Under the pieces are notes generated by a model. That model made no database searches and was not told the DNA's origin. It was given only the letters and a program-made list of their open reading frames with translations. Both the position numbers and the translations under genes were made by a program. DNA of 64,000 nucleotides from Delphinapterus leucas (lineage: Eukaryota; Chordata; Mammalia; Artiodactyla; Monodontidae), in NCBI RefSeq assembly GCF_002288925.2, contig NW_022098026.1, positions 21,258,507 through 21,322,506 on the forward strand, read 5' to 3'. This document shows positions 1 to 11,365 of the stretch, piece after piece. The number at the start of each line of letters is the position of its first letter. Within the stretch, counting starts at the first letter, position 1.

Positions 1-412
1 TAGAGATTATCATACTAGGTGAAGTAAGTCAGACAGAGAAAGGCAAATATCCTATGTCATTGCTTATATGTGGAATCTAAAAAACAGGGTACAAGTGAAC
101 TTATCTACAAAACAGAAATAGAGTTATAGATGTAGAAAACAAACTTAGGGTTACCAAGGGGAAAAGGGTGGGGGAGGGATAAACTGGAATATTGGGACTG
201 ACATATATATACCACTATATATAAAATAGATAACTAATAAGGGCCTACTGTATAGCACAGGGAACTCTACTCAATACTCTGTAATGACTTATATGGGAAT
301 AGAATCCAAAAAAAGAGTGGATATATGTATACGTATAACTGACTCACTTTGCTGTACAGCAGAAGCTAACACAACACTGTAAATCAACTATACTCCAATA
401 AAAATTAAAGAT
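1..412 (+). mobile_element. LINE-1 3' end (cetartiodactyl type), cut by window edge
   Basis: This is the 3' untranslated tail of an L1 in plus orientation. It reads through the typical 'gtgaagtaagtcagacagagaaag' zone, the 'cactttgctgtacagcagaa' zone and the terminal 'ctccaataaaaattaaag', which holds the AATAAA-like signal. The same tail recurs at 21.9, 43.4 and 56.2 kb. The 5' part lies outside the window. Non-coding. Confidence 0.9.
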
Positions 413-478
413 ATTTGCCCACATAGAGGGATTATTTTTTCATCCCAATGCCTTGATCCTATCCCAATCTGTGGTAGA

Positions 479-706
479 TTTTTTTGTTAGTTTTTGTGGG
501 GTTTTTTCTCTTTGCGGTACACGGGCCTCTCACTCTTGTGGCCTCTCCCGTTGCGGAGCACAGGATCCGGACGCGCAGGCTCAGCGGCCATGGCTCAGGG
601 GCCCAGCCGCTCCGCAGCATGTGGGATCCTCCCGCACCGGGGCACGAACCCGCGTCCCCTGCATCAGCAGGCGGACCCTCAACCACTGCGCCACCAGGGA
701 AGCCCT
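479..706 (-). mobile_element. CHR-type tRNA-derived SINE, short (~205 bp) subfamily
   Basis: Read on the minus strand, the tRNA-like head starts at about 706 (GGGCTTCCCTGGTGGCGCAG), has a B-box-like GGGTTCG segment, the 'ctgagcctgcgcgtccgg' body, and ends in an A-rich tail seen as the interrupted T run at 479-515. No clean target-site duplication was found. Cetacea, hippos and ruminants carry CHR SINEs. The reading frames across this locus are SINE sequence. Confidence 0.9.
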
Positions 707-1734
707 GCAGTAGAGTTCGCCCATATTAATTGTAAAACTTGCTCTCACTTGATCACCCTGTGCTACACAGATAGTGCTGCCTCTTTTTACACTTCTCAGT
801 ATCTTGTTATTCTTTGCTTTGTCACAGAAGGCCCCTACTGTAAGCCACCTTACTGGATTGCCTTGTAGTTACCAGCAAGCTTCTGGCTACCACTGCTCTC
901 CTTGCTTCCACCCTCACAACCTACAACCTAGACTCTATGTTACAGGTTGTATGTTTCAGTCTTAGCATTTTGCGAGAGGTTATTAAATTTTATGGAATTT
1001 AAAATATAGCTGATGTTTTGCAAAACAAACAAGCAAACAAAAACAACAACCACCTCCTTCCCATTCACCCAGCTTCTCAATCCTAATGACCAGAGAAAAG
1101 ACTATTTCTCAACTAAACAGCCACCAATCACTGACAGTTTGAGGATTCAGTTTGGATATATCAGTTTGGTATACTTTGGTCTTCTGATACTAGTTATTTT
1201 ATCCACTGTTCCCATTAATCATGGAATCTTTATTAACAGAAGGGACTTTTCTGACTATTTTTCTCTCCCATTCATTCATTTCTTCAGCAAAATACAATTT
1301 CTTCAACAAAATAGCAGCTATTATATGTTAGGCCCCAGTGTAAGGCTGCAGGGATATAAAAATTATGAAGATACAATCTGTGTTCTGGAGGACACGGAGA
1401 CAGACACAGTAATAAGTCATTATCAAATAAGGCAGACTGGTAGAAATGTGGTGATAGCTGCATCTACACTACATATGCATCAAGTCACCTGGGTGTTTAA
1501 AGGTAGGGAGGAAGGTGTGGGCGTAGAGATGGTGGTCAGGGAGGGCTTCTAGGAGGTGAGCATGACTCGTTTGAATTATGAAAGGTCTTCTCCAGTTTAT
1601 TTGGTTATTTCTTATGGAAATAACACAAAGAAAATTTGCCATTAGTATTTTATCAGGACATTTTTGTGATGGATTTAAAAGAAACCCAACTGTTAAAGCA
1701 AAAAGAAAGTTTTTTGATTTACTTAAAAGTCAAA
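707..1734. other. No gene; unassigned sequence with an old repeat-like patch
   Basis: No coding gene is supported. A 179-codon open frame at 1013-1552 has no recognisable domain and a composition expected by chance. The stretch 1320-1560 (words such as 'gggcttctaggaggtgag') resembles a decayed, widely dispersed mammalian repeat that I could not assign to a family. Confidence 0.5.
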
Positions 1735-2075
1735 AGGAAGTTTAGTTTTAGGCATGGTTGGATGCAGGGGCTCAAATGATATCAAAAGGACTTGAACTCT
1801 CTCTCTTAGCTTTACTTTCCTCTGTTTGGGCTTTATTCCTGGGAAAGTTATCTCCACCTGGTGGCCCACAGCACCTGGATTTAAAACACTCTACCAGCTT
1901 AGTAACTTCAGTGGAAAGTTCTCTTCCAAAAATTTTAGTGGATGTCCTTGGGAGGAGCTTCATAGGTCTAGCTGGGTCATGGGCTCATCCCTGAAGCAAT
2001 GACTATGACCAAGAGATGTAAGGGATGTATACTCTAATTGCCAAAGCCTGGGTCAAGTGCCCACCACTGACATTT
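1735..2075. repeat. Decayed interspersed repeat, family not assigned
   Basis: It has phrases typical of a high-copy mammalian repeat ('gggtcatgggctcatccctg', 'gcctgggtcaagtgcccacc'). Related phrasing recurs at 51.78-52.56 kb. It resumes after the SINE inserted at 2090. Assignment is by eye and weak. Confidence 0.4.
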
Positions 2076-2320
2076 AAGAGTAGGGTACAGGGCTTCCCTG
2101 GTGGCGCAGTGGTTGAGAGTCCGCCTGCCGATGCAGGGGACACGGGTTCATGCCCCGGTCCAGGAGGATCCCACATGCCGCGGAGCGGCTGGGCCCGTGA
2201 GCCATGGCCGCTGAGCCTGCGCGTCCGGAGCCTGTGCTCTGCAACAGGAGAGCCCACAGCGGTGAGAGGCCCGCGTACCGCAAAAAAAAAAAAAAAAAAA
2301 AAAAGAAAGAGTAGGGTACA
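2076..2320 (+). mobile_element. CHR SINE, short subfamily, with perfect 14-bp TSD
   Basis: The element body is 2090-2306. It has a head GGCTTCCCTGGTGGCGCAGTGG with Pol III A-box-like sequence, a B-box-like GGGTTCATGCCC, a GC-rich body and a poly(A) run at 2282-2304. The direct repeat aagagtagggtaca at 2076-2089 and 2307-2320 is a perfect target-site duplication. This proves L1-type retroposition and sets both borders. Confidence 0.97.
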
Positions 2321-3118
2321 AATGGGAGAGAGTGAGAGAGAAGGAGAGAAGGACAGAGAGAGAGAGGAGAGATGCTCCTCCCAGTAACTGGGCTTTTAAA
2401 TTAAAGTAGGAGAAAAGGCCATGCAGAAAACAACAGATGTCCACTACAACAACTATTTATCAAAATACTAACAGTGACACAAATATCATATTTTACATTT
2501 TAGGGGAATTAGTCATGACCTAAAATGTTTGTCAGCAAAGAACGCTGAAAATTAAGTATAGTTGTTACAAGTCCTACTGATTCCTCTTCCCAACTTTAAT
2601 AGAAGAATAAGGATTTGTACTTTAAAAATTTCAGAGTGTACAAATGAATTGACTATTGTTGACGTAGTGATGTTTACAACTTTTAAGCTAGTTTTAGAGC
2701 CTTTCACAGAAGGAAATTATCTCACTCGCTTGTGATTCCAGTGAACATGATGGGGTATTAGAAGGCTGCTGGGAGCCTCTGCGTGCTTATTTTGCTCCTT
2801 CTGTCTTGACAAGCTGACTGTCGTGCAAATGTCTCCAGCCTGGGCACTGGGCAGGCAGGAAGCCAGAACCAGTAATAGAAGCAGGAGGCACACTCTATGA
2901 ATACTTGCTGATTAATTTTAGCTCCATAGGCCTGATGGGTTTTCCATCCCTATAATTACCATCAGCAAATAGTTATTGAATTATGTCCAGCATATTTTTA
3001 TTCCTTTCCTTGGTCCTGATTTTCATTTCCTATTTTACCTCCCCGTGATTTCGCATGTGTTTCTGTTCATCAGACCAACAAATCTGTTTCGAATTGCTCA
3101 ATTTCATTCCACATATGA
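2321..3118. other. No gene; purine-rich patch then unique sequence
   Basis: A GA-rich stretch at 2322-2372 follows the SINE. The rest has no recognised repeat, no convincing reading frame and no splice-flanked exon that I can defend. Confidence 0.5.
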
Positions 3119-3171
3119 GATATCTATCTATCTATCTATCTATCCATCCATCCATCCATCCATCTATCTAA
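3119..3171. repeat. Compound tetranucleotide microsatellite (TATC)n-(CATC)n
   Basis: About seven TATC units run into about five CATC units and two more TATC units. Likely length-polymorphic. The ORF through it reads as a Ser/Ile/Tyr/His repeat and is not a gene. Confidence 0.95.
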
Positions 3172-3493
3172 ATTTAGTTTTACTATAAAGAGTTCAAGTA
3201 ATCCCTGATATTAGTGAGGGGATAAATTGTGAGGGGGGAAAAAATAAAAGGTTATTGAATGGCTATTCTGTTAGTACATTCCACATATGCCTTAGAAGTC
3301 CATCTTTTTTATTAGAAATAATGCCTAATAATGCTGTAAGTCTTGACTGGGTCATTCTGTAGAGCAAATGGAGAGCAGTGAGGAGTGAGGGTATGAGTTA
3401 TGAAAATGGTAAGTGGAGAAAGATTTTACAGAGGGAACATTGGGGGCTCCCAAGAAGAAATGGCTATCTGCGTATGGATGGCATTAGAAGAAT
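3172..3493. other. No gene or recognised repeat
   Basis: AT-rich sequence between a microsatellite and a SINE. No supported feature. Confidence 0.5.
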
Positions 3494-3810
3494 AAAACAT
3501 CATTTTAATTTATTTTATTTTTGGCTGCACTGGGTCTTTGTTGCTGCACCTGGGCTTTCTCTAGTTGCAGCGAGTAGGGGCTACTCTTCATTGCGGTGCA
3601 CTGGCTTCCCATTGCGGTGGCTCCTCTTGTTGTGGAGCACTGGCTCTAGAACGCAGGCTCTAGAGCACAGGCTCAGGAGTTGTAGCACACGGATTAGTTG
3701 TTCCATGGCATGTGGGATCTTCCCAGACTAGGGCTCGAACCCGTGTCCCCTGCATTGGCAGGTGGATTCTTAACCACTGCACCACCAGGGAAGCCCAAAA
3801 CATAATTTTA
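3494..3810 (-). mobile_element. CHR SINE, long form, with diverged TSD
   Basis: The element is 3508-3796 on the minus strand. The head is at the right end ('ccaccagggaagccc'), the body has the repeated 'ggctctaga / gttgtggcac' modules, and the A-rich tail is at 3508-3523. The flanking repeat aaaacatcatttta (3494-3507) versus aaaacataatttta (3797-3810) differs at one of 14 positions. This points to an older insertion than the short-subfamily SINEs. Confidence 0.95.
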
Positions 3811-3834
3811 GATATTACTTCTGTCTTAAAAAGA

Positions 3835-4310
3835 ACTTTAAAATATACATGCTAAAAATACTTATTTTTAAAAATCCAAACATACAGAAGACAGAAATGC
3901 ATAAATTAAAAAGTAAAAACTCTCCCCCATATGATCCCATCTTGCAGGTGTAACAGTTTTAACGAGTTGGTGTGCATTCTTTCAGACCCTTCTTGTCTAT
4001 GCATGTGCACACAGTTTCTTAAGAAAACAAAAATGGGATTTTACTATACATTTTTTCAACTTTATTCATCAAATAAGATATTTCTGGACATCTTTCCATA
4101 AAACATTTTCAGGTAATACCAGCACAGCTTTCTACTGTTTGGCAATAATTTATTTAACCTTTCCCTTATTGACAGATACTTAAGTTGTTCCCAATTTTTC
4201 ACAATTTTCAGCCATGCTGCGATGAATATCTTTGTATCTATATCTTTATGCACCATTGTGAAAATATTTCTGTAGTATAGAATTGGAATTACTCAGGCAA
4301 ATGTGATTCA
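3835..4310 (-). mobile_element. Old LINE-1 (L1M-type) 3' region
   Basis: It matches the reverse complement of an L1M 3' region, with landmarks 'gacatctttcca', 'atttatttaacc', 'gttgttccc' and 'gctgcgatgaata'. Strongly diverged. The minus-strand open frame at 4062-4256 is this relic. Confidence 0.7.
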
Positions 4311-4339
4311 CGACAACCATTAAGCACCCAAATGTGCCA

Positions 4340-4660
4340 CACTAATGGGCTTATTAAAAAACTGCCCATTACCAGCTCAATTTCTACAGATAGAGATAAA
4401 TAAGGGAAGCTTCTGACCCTCAAAGCTCTCCCAGTGAAGAGGGGTCAGAAACACAAACAGATGATGTGACACAGTAAACGCAGTAATGAAGATGTGTACA
4501 GGGTGTGACAGGAACAAAGGAGGTCAGGGATCAGGGAAGGTTCTGGAGGAGGCATATTGAGACTTAAAGGATGAACAAGAGTTGGTGTCGAGTAGGGGCA
4601 GATAGATATAGTGTGAGCCTCTCGAGAGATGACAAAGCTCATGATGTGAGAAAGGAGCTG
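4340..4660. repeat. Decayed mammalian repeat, family not assigned
   Basis: Phrases such as 'ggaaggttctggaggagg' and 'gacttaaaggatgaacaagag' recur in old dispersed repeats. The family cannot be named from sight. Confidence 0.35.
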
Positions 4661-4674
4661 GCTTGGACTAGGGC

Positions 4675-4828
4675 AGAACCAGAAAGGACACAGGCTCTGA
4701 TGCTTCTGATCTGGTATGTGATCTTGACTTAGTTACCTCAGTTTCCCAGTCTATTAAATGGGCATAATGATTGGATTCTCTCTTAGGGCTGTTGTGAGGA
4801 TTTTAGCACAGTACTTGATACTAATAAC
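4675..4828 (+). repeat. MIR SINE fragment
   Basis: It contains the MIR core order: 'tgtgatcttgacttagtta', 'cctcagtttccca', 'taaatgggcataatga', 'gctgttgtgaggatt'. It is an ancient tRNA-derived SINE, fixed early in mammalian history. Confidence 0.85.
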
Positions 4829-4870
4829 AGTAGTAGTAATAGTTAATAGTAATAATAATAGTAGTATTAC
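4829..4870. repeat. Imperfect (TAA/TAG)n trinucleotide repeat
   Basis: A run of ATA/GTA-type triplets grows from the A/T-rich 3' end of the MIR at 4675. Low complexity. Confidence 0.85.
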
Positions 4871-5069
4871 CAATTTACTGTCACCAAGAACATATGTGTC
4901 CCTCTTCCAAGGACACAAACATATTCATATCCTGCTATTAAATGTATTTTGTTTATAAATATTTTTAGGGATAACACCTGAGTATTTGAAGCACTGTGCT
5001 TGAAATGTGAACATTTCATGCAAAGCATGAAGAGATCATAGAGGAGCCATTAATTATGATGGTTTCCCC

Positions 5070-5285
5070 TAGATCAGTAGTTGTCAACTGGGGGTAATTT
5101 TTGCCCAGTGAACAGTTGGCGATGCCTGTTTATCACAGCTGGAAGGGGGGGAATCTCACTGGCATCCGATGGGTAGATGCCAGGGATGCTACCAAACATC
5201 CCACAATGCACAGGACAGTCACCATGACAAAGAATTATCCAGCCTAAAATGCCAGTAGTGTGGAGTTTGACAATCCCTGCCCTAG
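5070..5285 (+). mobile_element. MER20 (hAT-Charlie DNA transposon relic)
   Basis: Recognisable MER20 order: 'gttgtcaactggggg', 'atgcctgtttatcac', 'ctggcatccgatgggtagatg', 'ccagggatgctaccaaacat', 'caaagaattatccagcc', then a terminal 'tttgacaatcc'. Non-autonomous, about 215 bp and nearly complete. MER20 copies are known to serve as enhancers in some mammals. Nothing here shows that role. Confidence 0.88.
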
Positions 5286-5829
5286 ATGTAACCCACTCAC
5301 TGCTGGCTTTCAGTCACCATCAGGAAACACAGCAAAGCAATGTTTCTAAAGATCCTAAGGTCAGATGCAAAAGTATATCCTCCAGACATTTTACATGTTT
5401 TAACATCTCCAGAGATAAAGGGGGCTCCTTCAGAGCTCCTGGTAGCGTCGTTCAAACTTTTCTTGCTACCAAAATAGTGGTAATTTTAAAAAGTCATTTT
5501 CCCCTACCTAGGTAACTCAGGACAAATACATTCTTTTCTTTTTTTTTTTGGATGGTTGCTTTAATGAAATTTACCAAAAAGAGACTCAATTAACCCTAAT
5601 TTGGGAGTCTTAGACACTTGGAACAGTCTTGGCTTGTCTCCACTGCCACAGGAGTCCAAATGACCAGCCACCCATGGTGCCCCCTGTAGTCTCTGGGAGG
5701 AGGGAGCTAAGTGCCCTTTGGGCTCCCATGGTCTTTCTAACATTCCTACCAGAGCTGGGTCAGCAACAGGGGGCCTCAGAAGGGTTTGTGTGTTCACTTC
5801 TCTCAAATGAAAATTTGCAACTAAGTCAC
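5286..5829. other. No gene; unassigned sequence
   Basis: Includes a T-rich run at 5535-5550. No recognised repeat or coding signature. The overlapping frames on both strands at 5561-5868 are chance frames. Confidence 0.5.
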
Positions 5830-5947
5830 TTTTTTTTTGGCCACACCGTGCACCACGTGGGATCTTAGTTCCCCAGCCAGGGATGGAACCTGTGCCCCCG
5901 GAATTGAGAGTGCAGAGTCTTAACCACTGGGCCTCCAGGGAAGTCCC
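5830..5947 (-). mobile_element. CHR-type SINE, ~120-bp old subfamily
   Basis: Reverse-strand head GGGACTTCCCTGGAGGCCCA, a B-box-like GGTTCCATCC, and an end 'cacggtgtggcc' followed by an A run (T run 5831-5838 on plus). It differs from the other two CHR forms in body sequence. Confidence 0.85.
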
Positions 5948-6019
5948 TCCAAGTAGCTTTTCTAAATCGCACCATTAATGGCCTCATCCTTCATTCCTTC
6001 TTTTTATCTTTCGTCTAGA

Positions 6020-6265
6020 AGCAGCCTGAGAGTGTGAGCTCTTGTGCAAAAGTTCCTGGGTTTGAATCTGGCTCTGCCATTTGTTACCATGTGACCTTGG
6101 CAAGCTTCTTAACCTCTGTGTACCTCAGATTCCTTACCTGTAAAACGAGGGAAGACAATAGTACCTGCCCCATAGGATTGTTATGAGAATTAAGTAAGTT
6201 CTTATACATAAAGCATCTAGAACATAGCCTGGCATATAAGAAGAAGTAAATAAATGTTACTTCTT
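6020..6265 (+). repeat. MIR SINE, nearly full length
   Basis: Clear MIR order from 'gcagcctgagagtgtgagc' through 'gggtttgaatctggctctgcc', 'tgtgaccttggcaag', 'aacctctgtgtacctca' and 'taaaacgagg' to 'aagtaaataaatgttac'. Confidence 0.92.
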
Positions 6266-6634
6266 TCTCTTACTATTCGTTCTTATTTGCCCTTATGGTT
6301 CATTTATTTGCTCGTAGGATGCTCTGAAATCCTATCATTTTAGGTATGATGAGGACTTGGTAGAAGGTACATGTCATTGCAGGATATGCCATACAGTCAC
6401 AGCCAGGGCCAGCTGGGGCCAAAGTAGGGGGTGGCTGACGTGTTCATTGCTTGGTCAGTTCTACTTCTTGTTTAGACCACCAGTAGCTTGTGTTTTTCTA
6501 TTCCCCTTGTCTTTACTAGTACCCAGTTTTCTCTTGCTTTTCCTGGCATTTCCTCCCAAGCGTGACATCACAGCAAAATCCTCCTTGCTTTGACCCTCCA
6601 TTGTGTTTTATTTGGCCATTCCTTACAGCATCGG

Positions 6635-6755
6635 TTTCCAACTGAGCGCTCCACCAAATCATTTGGGAATTTGTTTAAAGTACAGATATCTGGGCACCAC
6701 CTCAAACCTACTGAACCAGTCTCTAAAGGGAGCCCAAGGATCTTTATTTTAGTCT
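6635..6755 (+). mobile_element. MER5-type hAT-Charlie relic
   Basis: Contains 'caaatcatttgggaat', 'caccacctcaaacctactgaa' and 'aaggatctttattt', as in MER5 non-autonomous hAT elements. Truncated at the 5' side. Confidence 0.7.
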
Positions 6756-6765
6756 TTATTTGAGA

Positions 6766-7345
6766 GGCAGCCTGGCATAGTATTGAAGAGCATGACCAAG
6801 GAGCCAGACTGCCTAGGCTACTTGCTAGCTGTGTGACTTTGTTGAACTCTGTCACTCACGTTCTTTTTTAAAATTAATTAATTTTTGGCTGCATTGAGTC
6901 TCTATTGCTGCACGGGCATTCTCTAGTTGCAGCGAGCGGCAGCCACTCTTTGTTGCGGTGCACAGACTTCTCATTGCGGTGGCTTCTCTTGTTGCGGAGC
7001 ACGGGCTCTAGGTGCACGGGCTTCAGTAGTTGTGGGTGCTGGCTCAGTAGTTGTGGCTCACGGCTCTAGAGCGTAGGCTCAGTAGTTGTGGCACACGGGC
7101 TTCGTTGCTCCGCGGCCTGTGGGATCTTCCCGGACCAGGGCTCGATCCTGTGTCCCCTGCATTGGCAGGTGGATTCTTAACCACTGCGCCACCAGGGAAG
7201 CCCCGTCACTTAGGTTCTCATCTGTAAAATGGGGAGTATAAGAGTACTTATCTCATAGGGTTGCTGTGAGAATGCATGAGATAACGCCTCTTAAAACAAT
7301 GCCTGGAACATTATAAACATTTAGTAAGTGTTAGCTATTTCTTTT
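6766..7345 (+). repeat. MIR SINE split by a later CHR SINE
   Basis: The first half (6766-6864) reads 'gcatagtattgaagagcatg...gtgtgactttgttgaa'. The second half (7205-7345) resumes with 'ctcatctgtaaaatgggga', 'catagggttgctgtgagaa', 'gcctggaacat'. The halves fit together once the CHR insertion is removed, which gives a relative age for the two elements. Confidence 0.9.
6851..7218 (-). mobile_element. CHR SINE, long form, inserted in a MIR
   Basis: The body is 6865-7204 (340 bp) on the minus strand, with the head at the right ('cgccaccagggaagcccc') and an A/T-rich tail at the left. Target-site duplications gtcactcacgttct (6851-6864) and gtcacttaggttct (7205-7218) match at 12 of 14 positions. 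Confidence 0.95.
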
Positions 7346-7829
7346 CTCTTTCTCTTTTACTTTGCTTCCCTTCTCAAGTATCCTCCCTTCTTTCATTATT
7401 GTCTTCTCTCTTTCCAACAAACACATATTGGCCCTCTACTCAGGACATGACTTTGGGGATCAAGAGACAAATTGGACATGATTCTAGTCCTCTATGGGGT
7501 TATAGTCTAATGGGGGGAAATAGACACATAAACAAATAAATATAATAAAATGTTCCAGGTGCTGATAGATGTATGTACAGTGTATGAATGAAGAAGTTAC
7601 TGGTTTTCTTAGAAAGGAGAAAGGGTTGAGGAAAGGCTCAAAAGAAGAAGTGACTTTGGCATTCAGAATTAGATTAGAGATTAAACCAATCCAGTCTATG
7701 CAATAAACATTTCAAAAGTAGCATATACCAAGCACAGGTCACAGTGTCTGCTTGAAACTGTCTTTCTTTAGTGAGTTGCAGCTTCATTTTTAACTTGATG
7801 TTTTAAAAAGTTATTAACCCAGAAGAGCA
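7346..7829. other. No gene; decayed repeat-like sequence
   Basis: 7420-7600 carries phrases common in old dispersed repeats ('ggggatcaagagacaaattgg', 'atagacacataaacaaataa'). No family call, no coding signal. Confidence 0.4.
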
Positions 7830-9325
7830 AAATAATCTTTTAAGAGGAGAGTAAAGTTGGAGGACTCATAATTTCTGACCTCAAAACTTCCTACAAGGTC
7901 ATAGTAATCAAGATAGTGTGGAATGGCATAAGGACAGACATTTAGATCAATGGAATAGAACTGAGAGTCCAGGAACCTTTATGTCCATGGACAACTGATT
8001 TTTGCTGAGAATGTCAAGACTATTCAATGAAGAAAGAATAATCTTTTCAACAAATGGTGCTGGGACAACTGGATAGCCATATGCAAAAGAATGAAGTTGG
8101 ATCCTTACCTCATATCATATATAAAAATTAACCCCAAATGGAACGAAGAACTAAATGTAAGAGCTAAAACTATAAAGCACTTAGAGAAAACACAGGTGTA
8201 AATCTCCATAACCTGGGATTAAGCAATGGTTTCTTGGATATGATACCAAAAGCACAAGCAAACAAGGAAAAAAATTGATAACCTGGACCACATCAAAATA
8301 AGAAACTTTTCTGCTTTGAAGAACACAACGAAAAAAATGAAAAGACAACCCACAAAATGGAAGACATATTTGAAAATCATGTACCTGATAAGAGTCTAGA
8401 TGCAGAATATATTAATAACTTTTACAACTCAATAATAAAAAGACAACTTTATGTTTTAAAAAATGGCCAAACAACTTGAATAGACAGTTCTCTAAAGAAG
8501 ACATACAAATGGTCTATAAACACATGAAAAGATGCTCCGCATCATTAGTCATTAGGGAAATGCAAATAAAAAACACATGACGTATCACTTCAAACCCACC
8601 AGGATAGCTAGAATTAAAAAATTAAAAAGGAAAATAATAAGTGCTGGTAAGGACGTGGAGAAACTGGAACTCCCAAACATTGCTGATGGGATTATAAAAT
8701 GGTGCAGCCACTGTGGCAGTTCCTTAAAAAGTTAAACATAGAGCTGCCATATGACCCAGCAATTCTACTCCTAGGTATCTACCTAGGAGAAATAAAGACA
8801 TATATTCACACAAAAACTTATACATGGCAGTTCATAACAGCATTATTCATAATAGCCGAAAAGTGGAAACAACCTAAATGTCCATCAACTGATGAATGGA
8901 TAAACAAAATGTGGTGCATCCATTCAACAGAATTTTATTCAGCCATAAGAGGGAATAAGTACTAATTGATATATACTATAACATGGATGAACCTTTAACA
9001 CATTATGTTAAGTGAAACAAGACAGACACAAAAGGCCATATATTATATGATTCCATTTATGTTAAATGTCCAGAATAGGCAGGTCCACAGAGACAGAAAG
9101 TTGATTAGTGGTTGCCAGGGGGTTTCAGAAGAAGGGAATTGGGAGAGGCTGCTAACAGGTGCAGGTTTTATTGTTGGGGTGATAGAAATGCTCTGGCATT
9201 AGATAGTGGGGATGGTTGTACAAAATTAAGACTCTACTAAATACCACTGAATTGCACTTTAAAAAGTGGTTAAGTTTACGTTACGTGAATTATGTCCATG
9301 GTAATAATAAAAAAGAAAAATATTA
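7830..9325 (+). mobile_element. LINE-1 3' portion (ORF2 end and 3' UTR)
   Basis: Begins inside the 3' third of ORF2 ('gtcatagtaatcaagatagtg...aatggaatagaactgagagt'). It runs through 'acaaatggtgctgggacaactgg', the terminal Cys-rich coding area and the 3' UTR ('gaatggataaacaaaatgtgg', 'gaattgcactttaaaaagtgg'), ending near an A-rich tail. 5'-truncated, with many stops. The 88-codon frame at 8699-8965 is its residue. Confidence 0.92.
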
Positions 9326-10586
9326 TTAAAAACCAAAAACATATGCTTTCTATTTTCTTTGGAATGTTGCTACATTGATACAGACCAGCTAAAAGAATAA
9401 AGCACAAGAGTTATTCCATTAATATTTGTTTTATAAGAATACATGTGTTCCATCCTAGGTGAGAAGTTAAGGTTCATTTAGATTATGATCAAGAGTAGTT
9501 TAGAGGGCAAGGGAGGGCCAAGTTTAAAGGATCTGATTGTTAAGAGTCTGTTGACTAATTTTTAAACTCCCACATGATAATTCATCTGCTCATTAAAGCA
9601 GCACCTTGAAAAAACAAAGTTTATTACAACTTTATGGTGCACTAATTCGTGGGTCAAACACTGTCCCAAAGTCACAAGTTCATCCTTTTGAGAGATGTGC
9701 AGGCTCTGGAGGGCACTGAACAGCTGTGTATCTGGGGCTAGCCCATGGGGCCCCGTGATTACTGGCTCCCCCAACATGTTTCACAGTGAAGTACCTCACT
9801 TGTTCTCTGGGTGGTGTATCCATGTTAGTAGGTGGAGGATTTGACTTGTTCATGGGGATGTAATTCATAAATCGTACGGACCCCGTTTTGTTTACCGAAG
9901 CAGACCTTTTCCTCCATTGCTGCTTTCTTTGAAGGAGTTCAAAAGTTGGATGCTCTCCCCGTGAACATTTCTAACCCTTGAGTAAGAGCCCTGGTCCACA
10001 CTGTTAGAGACAAGGATTTTCATTATTTAGTGGGACAAACTGTGTTCTTCTTAAACATCCCACTTCAGATATGGCTGCTTTCTTTCCTTCTTTCCTTTTT
10101 TTTTTTTTTTACAGGAGGATATAAATAAGGATTCTGAAGCACTTTGCATATTATTAGGTAAGGATGATTAATCATGTTTGGGGACTGCCCTGATGGTGGG
10201 GTGGGGTGGAAGGAATTACCCTCATAGTTTGACTATGAAATTCACTTAAAATAGATGCAAAGTCATCTAAAGGGGCAGAATGGCAGATAAGACCAGATGC
10301 AGAGGGAAAAGAGGGTTGGCAAAACGAAACTCAGAACTGCTTTCTTAGGCCCCATCTAGGAGATAACAGGATTTGGGAATTCCTGTTTTAGCAGGAAGGC
10401 CATGGCCAGGGTGGAAGTGGGTGGAAGGTTGTAACCAAAGGACTTTGTGAGGTGAGGACCAGCTGGCAATATCACTCTTCTGTGAAACGGTTGCACCTTA
10501 AAACTGGATTTTCTGCCTTCCTTTCCCTCATGGATTTAACGTCCCCTAGCAACCTTCTGAGCATATTTGCCTTCTTTGGGACACCA
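9326..10586. other. No gene; mostly unique sequence
   Basis: No recognised transposon. A pyrimidine run ending in T17 lies at 10080-10111. Short frames at 9562-9868 (minus) overlap in two phases and show no protein family. Confidence 0.5.
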
Positions 10587-10587
10587 T

Positions 10588-10830
10588 GCTGTAGCAGTTA
10601 AGAGCCCCGATTCTAGTTTGTACCATGTGGTTCAGTTCCTGGCTCTACCGCCCACTAGCTTTGTCATCTTACAAGTTACATAACCTCTGGCTTTCTCTGT
10701 AAAGGGGGCTTAACCACGGTTCCTACCTGATAGGCTTGTGGTGAAGATTACACAAGGTAATCAGGCTGAGTGCTTCATACCGTACTCAGCACATGTTAGT
10801 AGACGCCAACCATTATGATTATTGTTATGT
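10588..10830 (+). repeat. MIR SINE
   Basis: MIR landmarks in order: 'gctgtagcagttaagagc', 'ggttcagttcctggctctacc', 'aacctctggctttctctgtaa', 'ggcttgtggtgaagatt', 'ctcagcacatgttagtag'. Confidence 0.9.
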
Positions 10831-11365
10831 TATTCCAATGTAGGTGTGTCGATGGGGACAGCTCACTGGTGGCAACTACGGTTTTCATTGACAGTCAGTA
10901 AGCTGGGCTTCTGACTTAACACGGTTATCATTTGAACTTAGTGTCAGTCTGACAGGAAGAAAGAGATGCGGGCCGACAGATTCGGGGTTCCGATACTGCC
11001 TTGGATTAATGCTAAAGCCGCGTCAAATTCACCAAGGTTATAAATGCTGCCACCTGAGGCGCCTTGGGGTCTGGCTGTTGATACCATCTCAGTCAGAAGC
11101 TTGCTCTGAGTTTCCATAGGAGGAGGCACTACAGAGGAAGTAATCAAGGGCGACCAGTGGTTCACATGGTGATTGAAAACTGAAATACTGGTCGACTGAG
11201 GGCTTATTCATACCAGGTCATACTCTTTCCAAAACCCTATGAAGGCTTCCCTTCTGCTCTTCGGGTAAAAGGAAAACTTCATGCTGGGGTCCACAAGGTC
11301 TTTCCTATGGGGCAACTTCTGCCTTTCCAGCCACGTGGTACAACTCTTCCTTGCTTGCTGTGCTC
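10831..11365. other. No gene or recognised repeat
   Basis: Unique-looking sequence of moderate GC. No defensible coding exon. Confidence 0.5.

Noticed and set aside
1013..1552. 179-codon open frame on the plus strand with a hydrophobic stretch
   Set aside because: No recognisable domain, AT-rich composition and no splice or promoter context. It overlaps a decayed repeat, so a chance frame is more likely.
2091..2160. tRNA gene-like A and B boxes
   Set aside because: The sequence is the tRNA-derived head of a CHR SINE with a poly(A) tail and target-site duplication, not a tRNA gene. The same holds for the other SINE heads.
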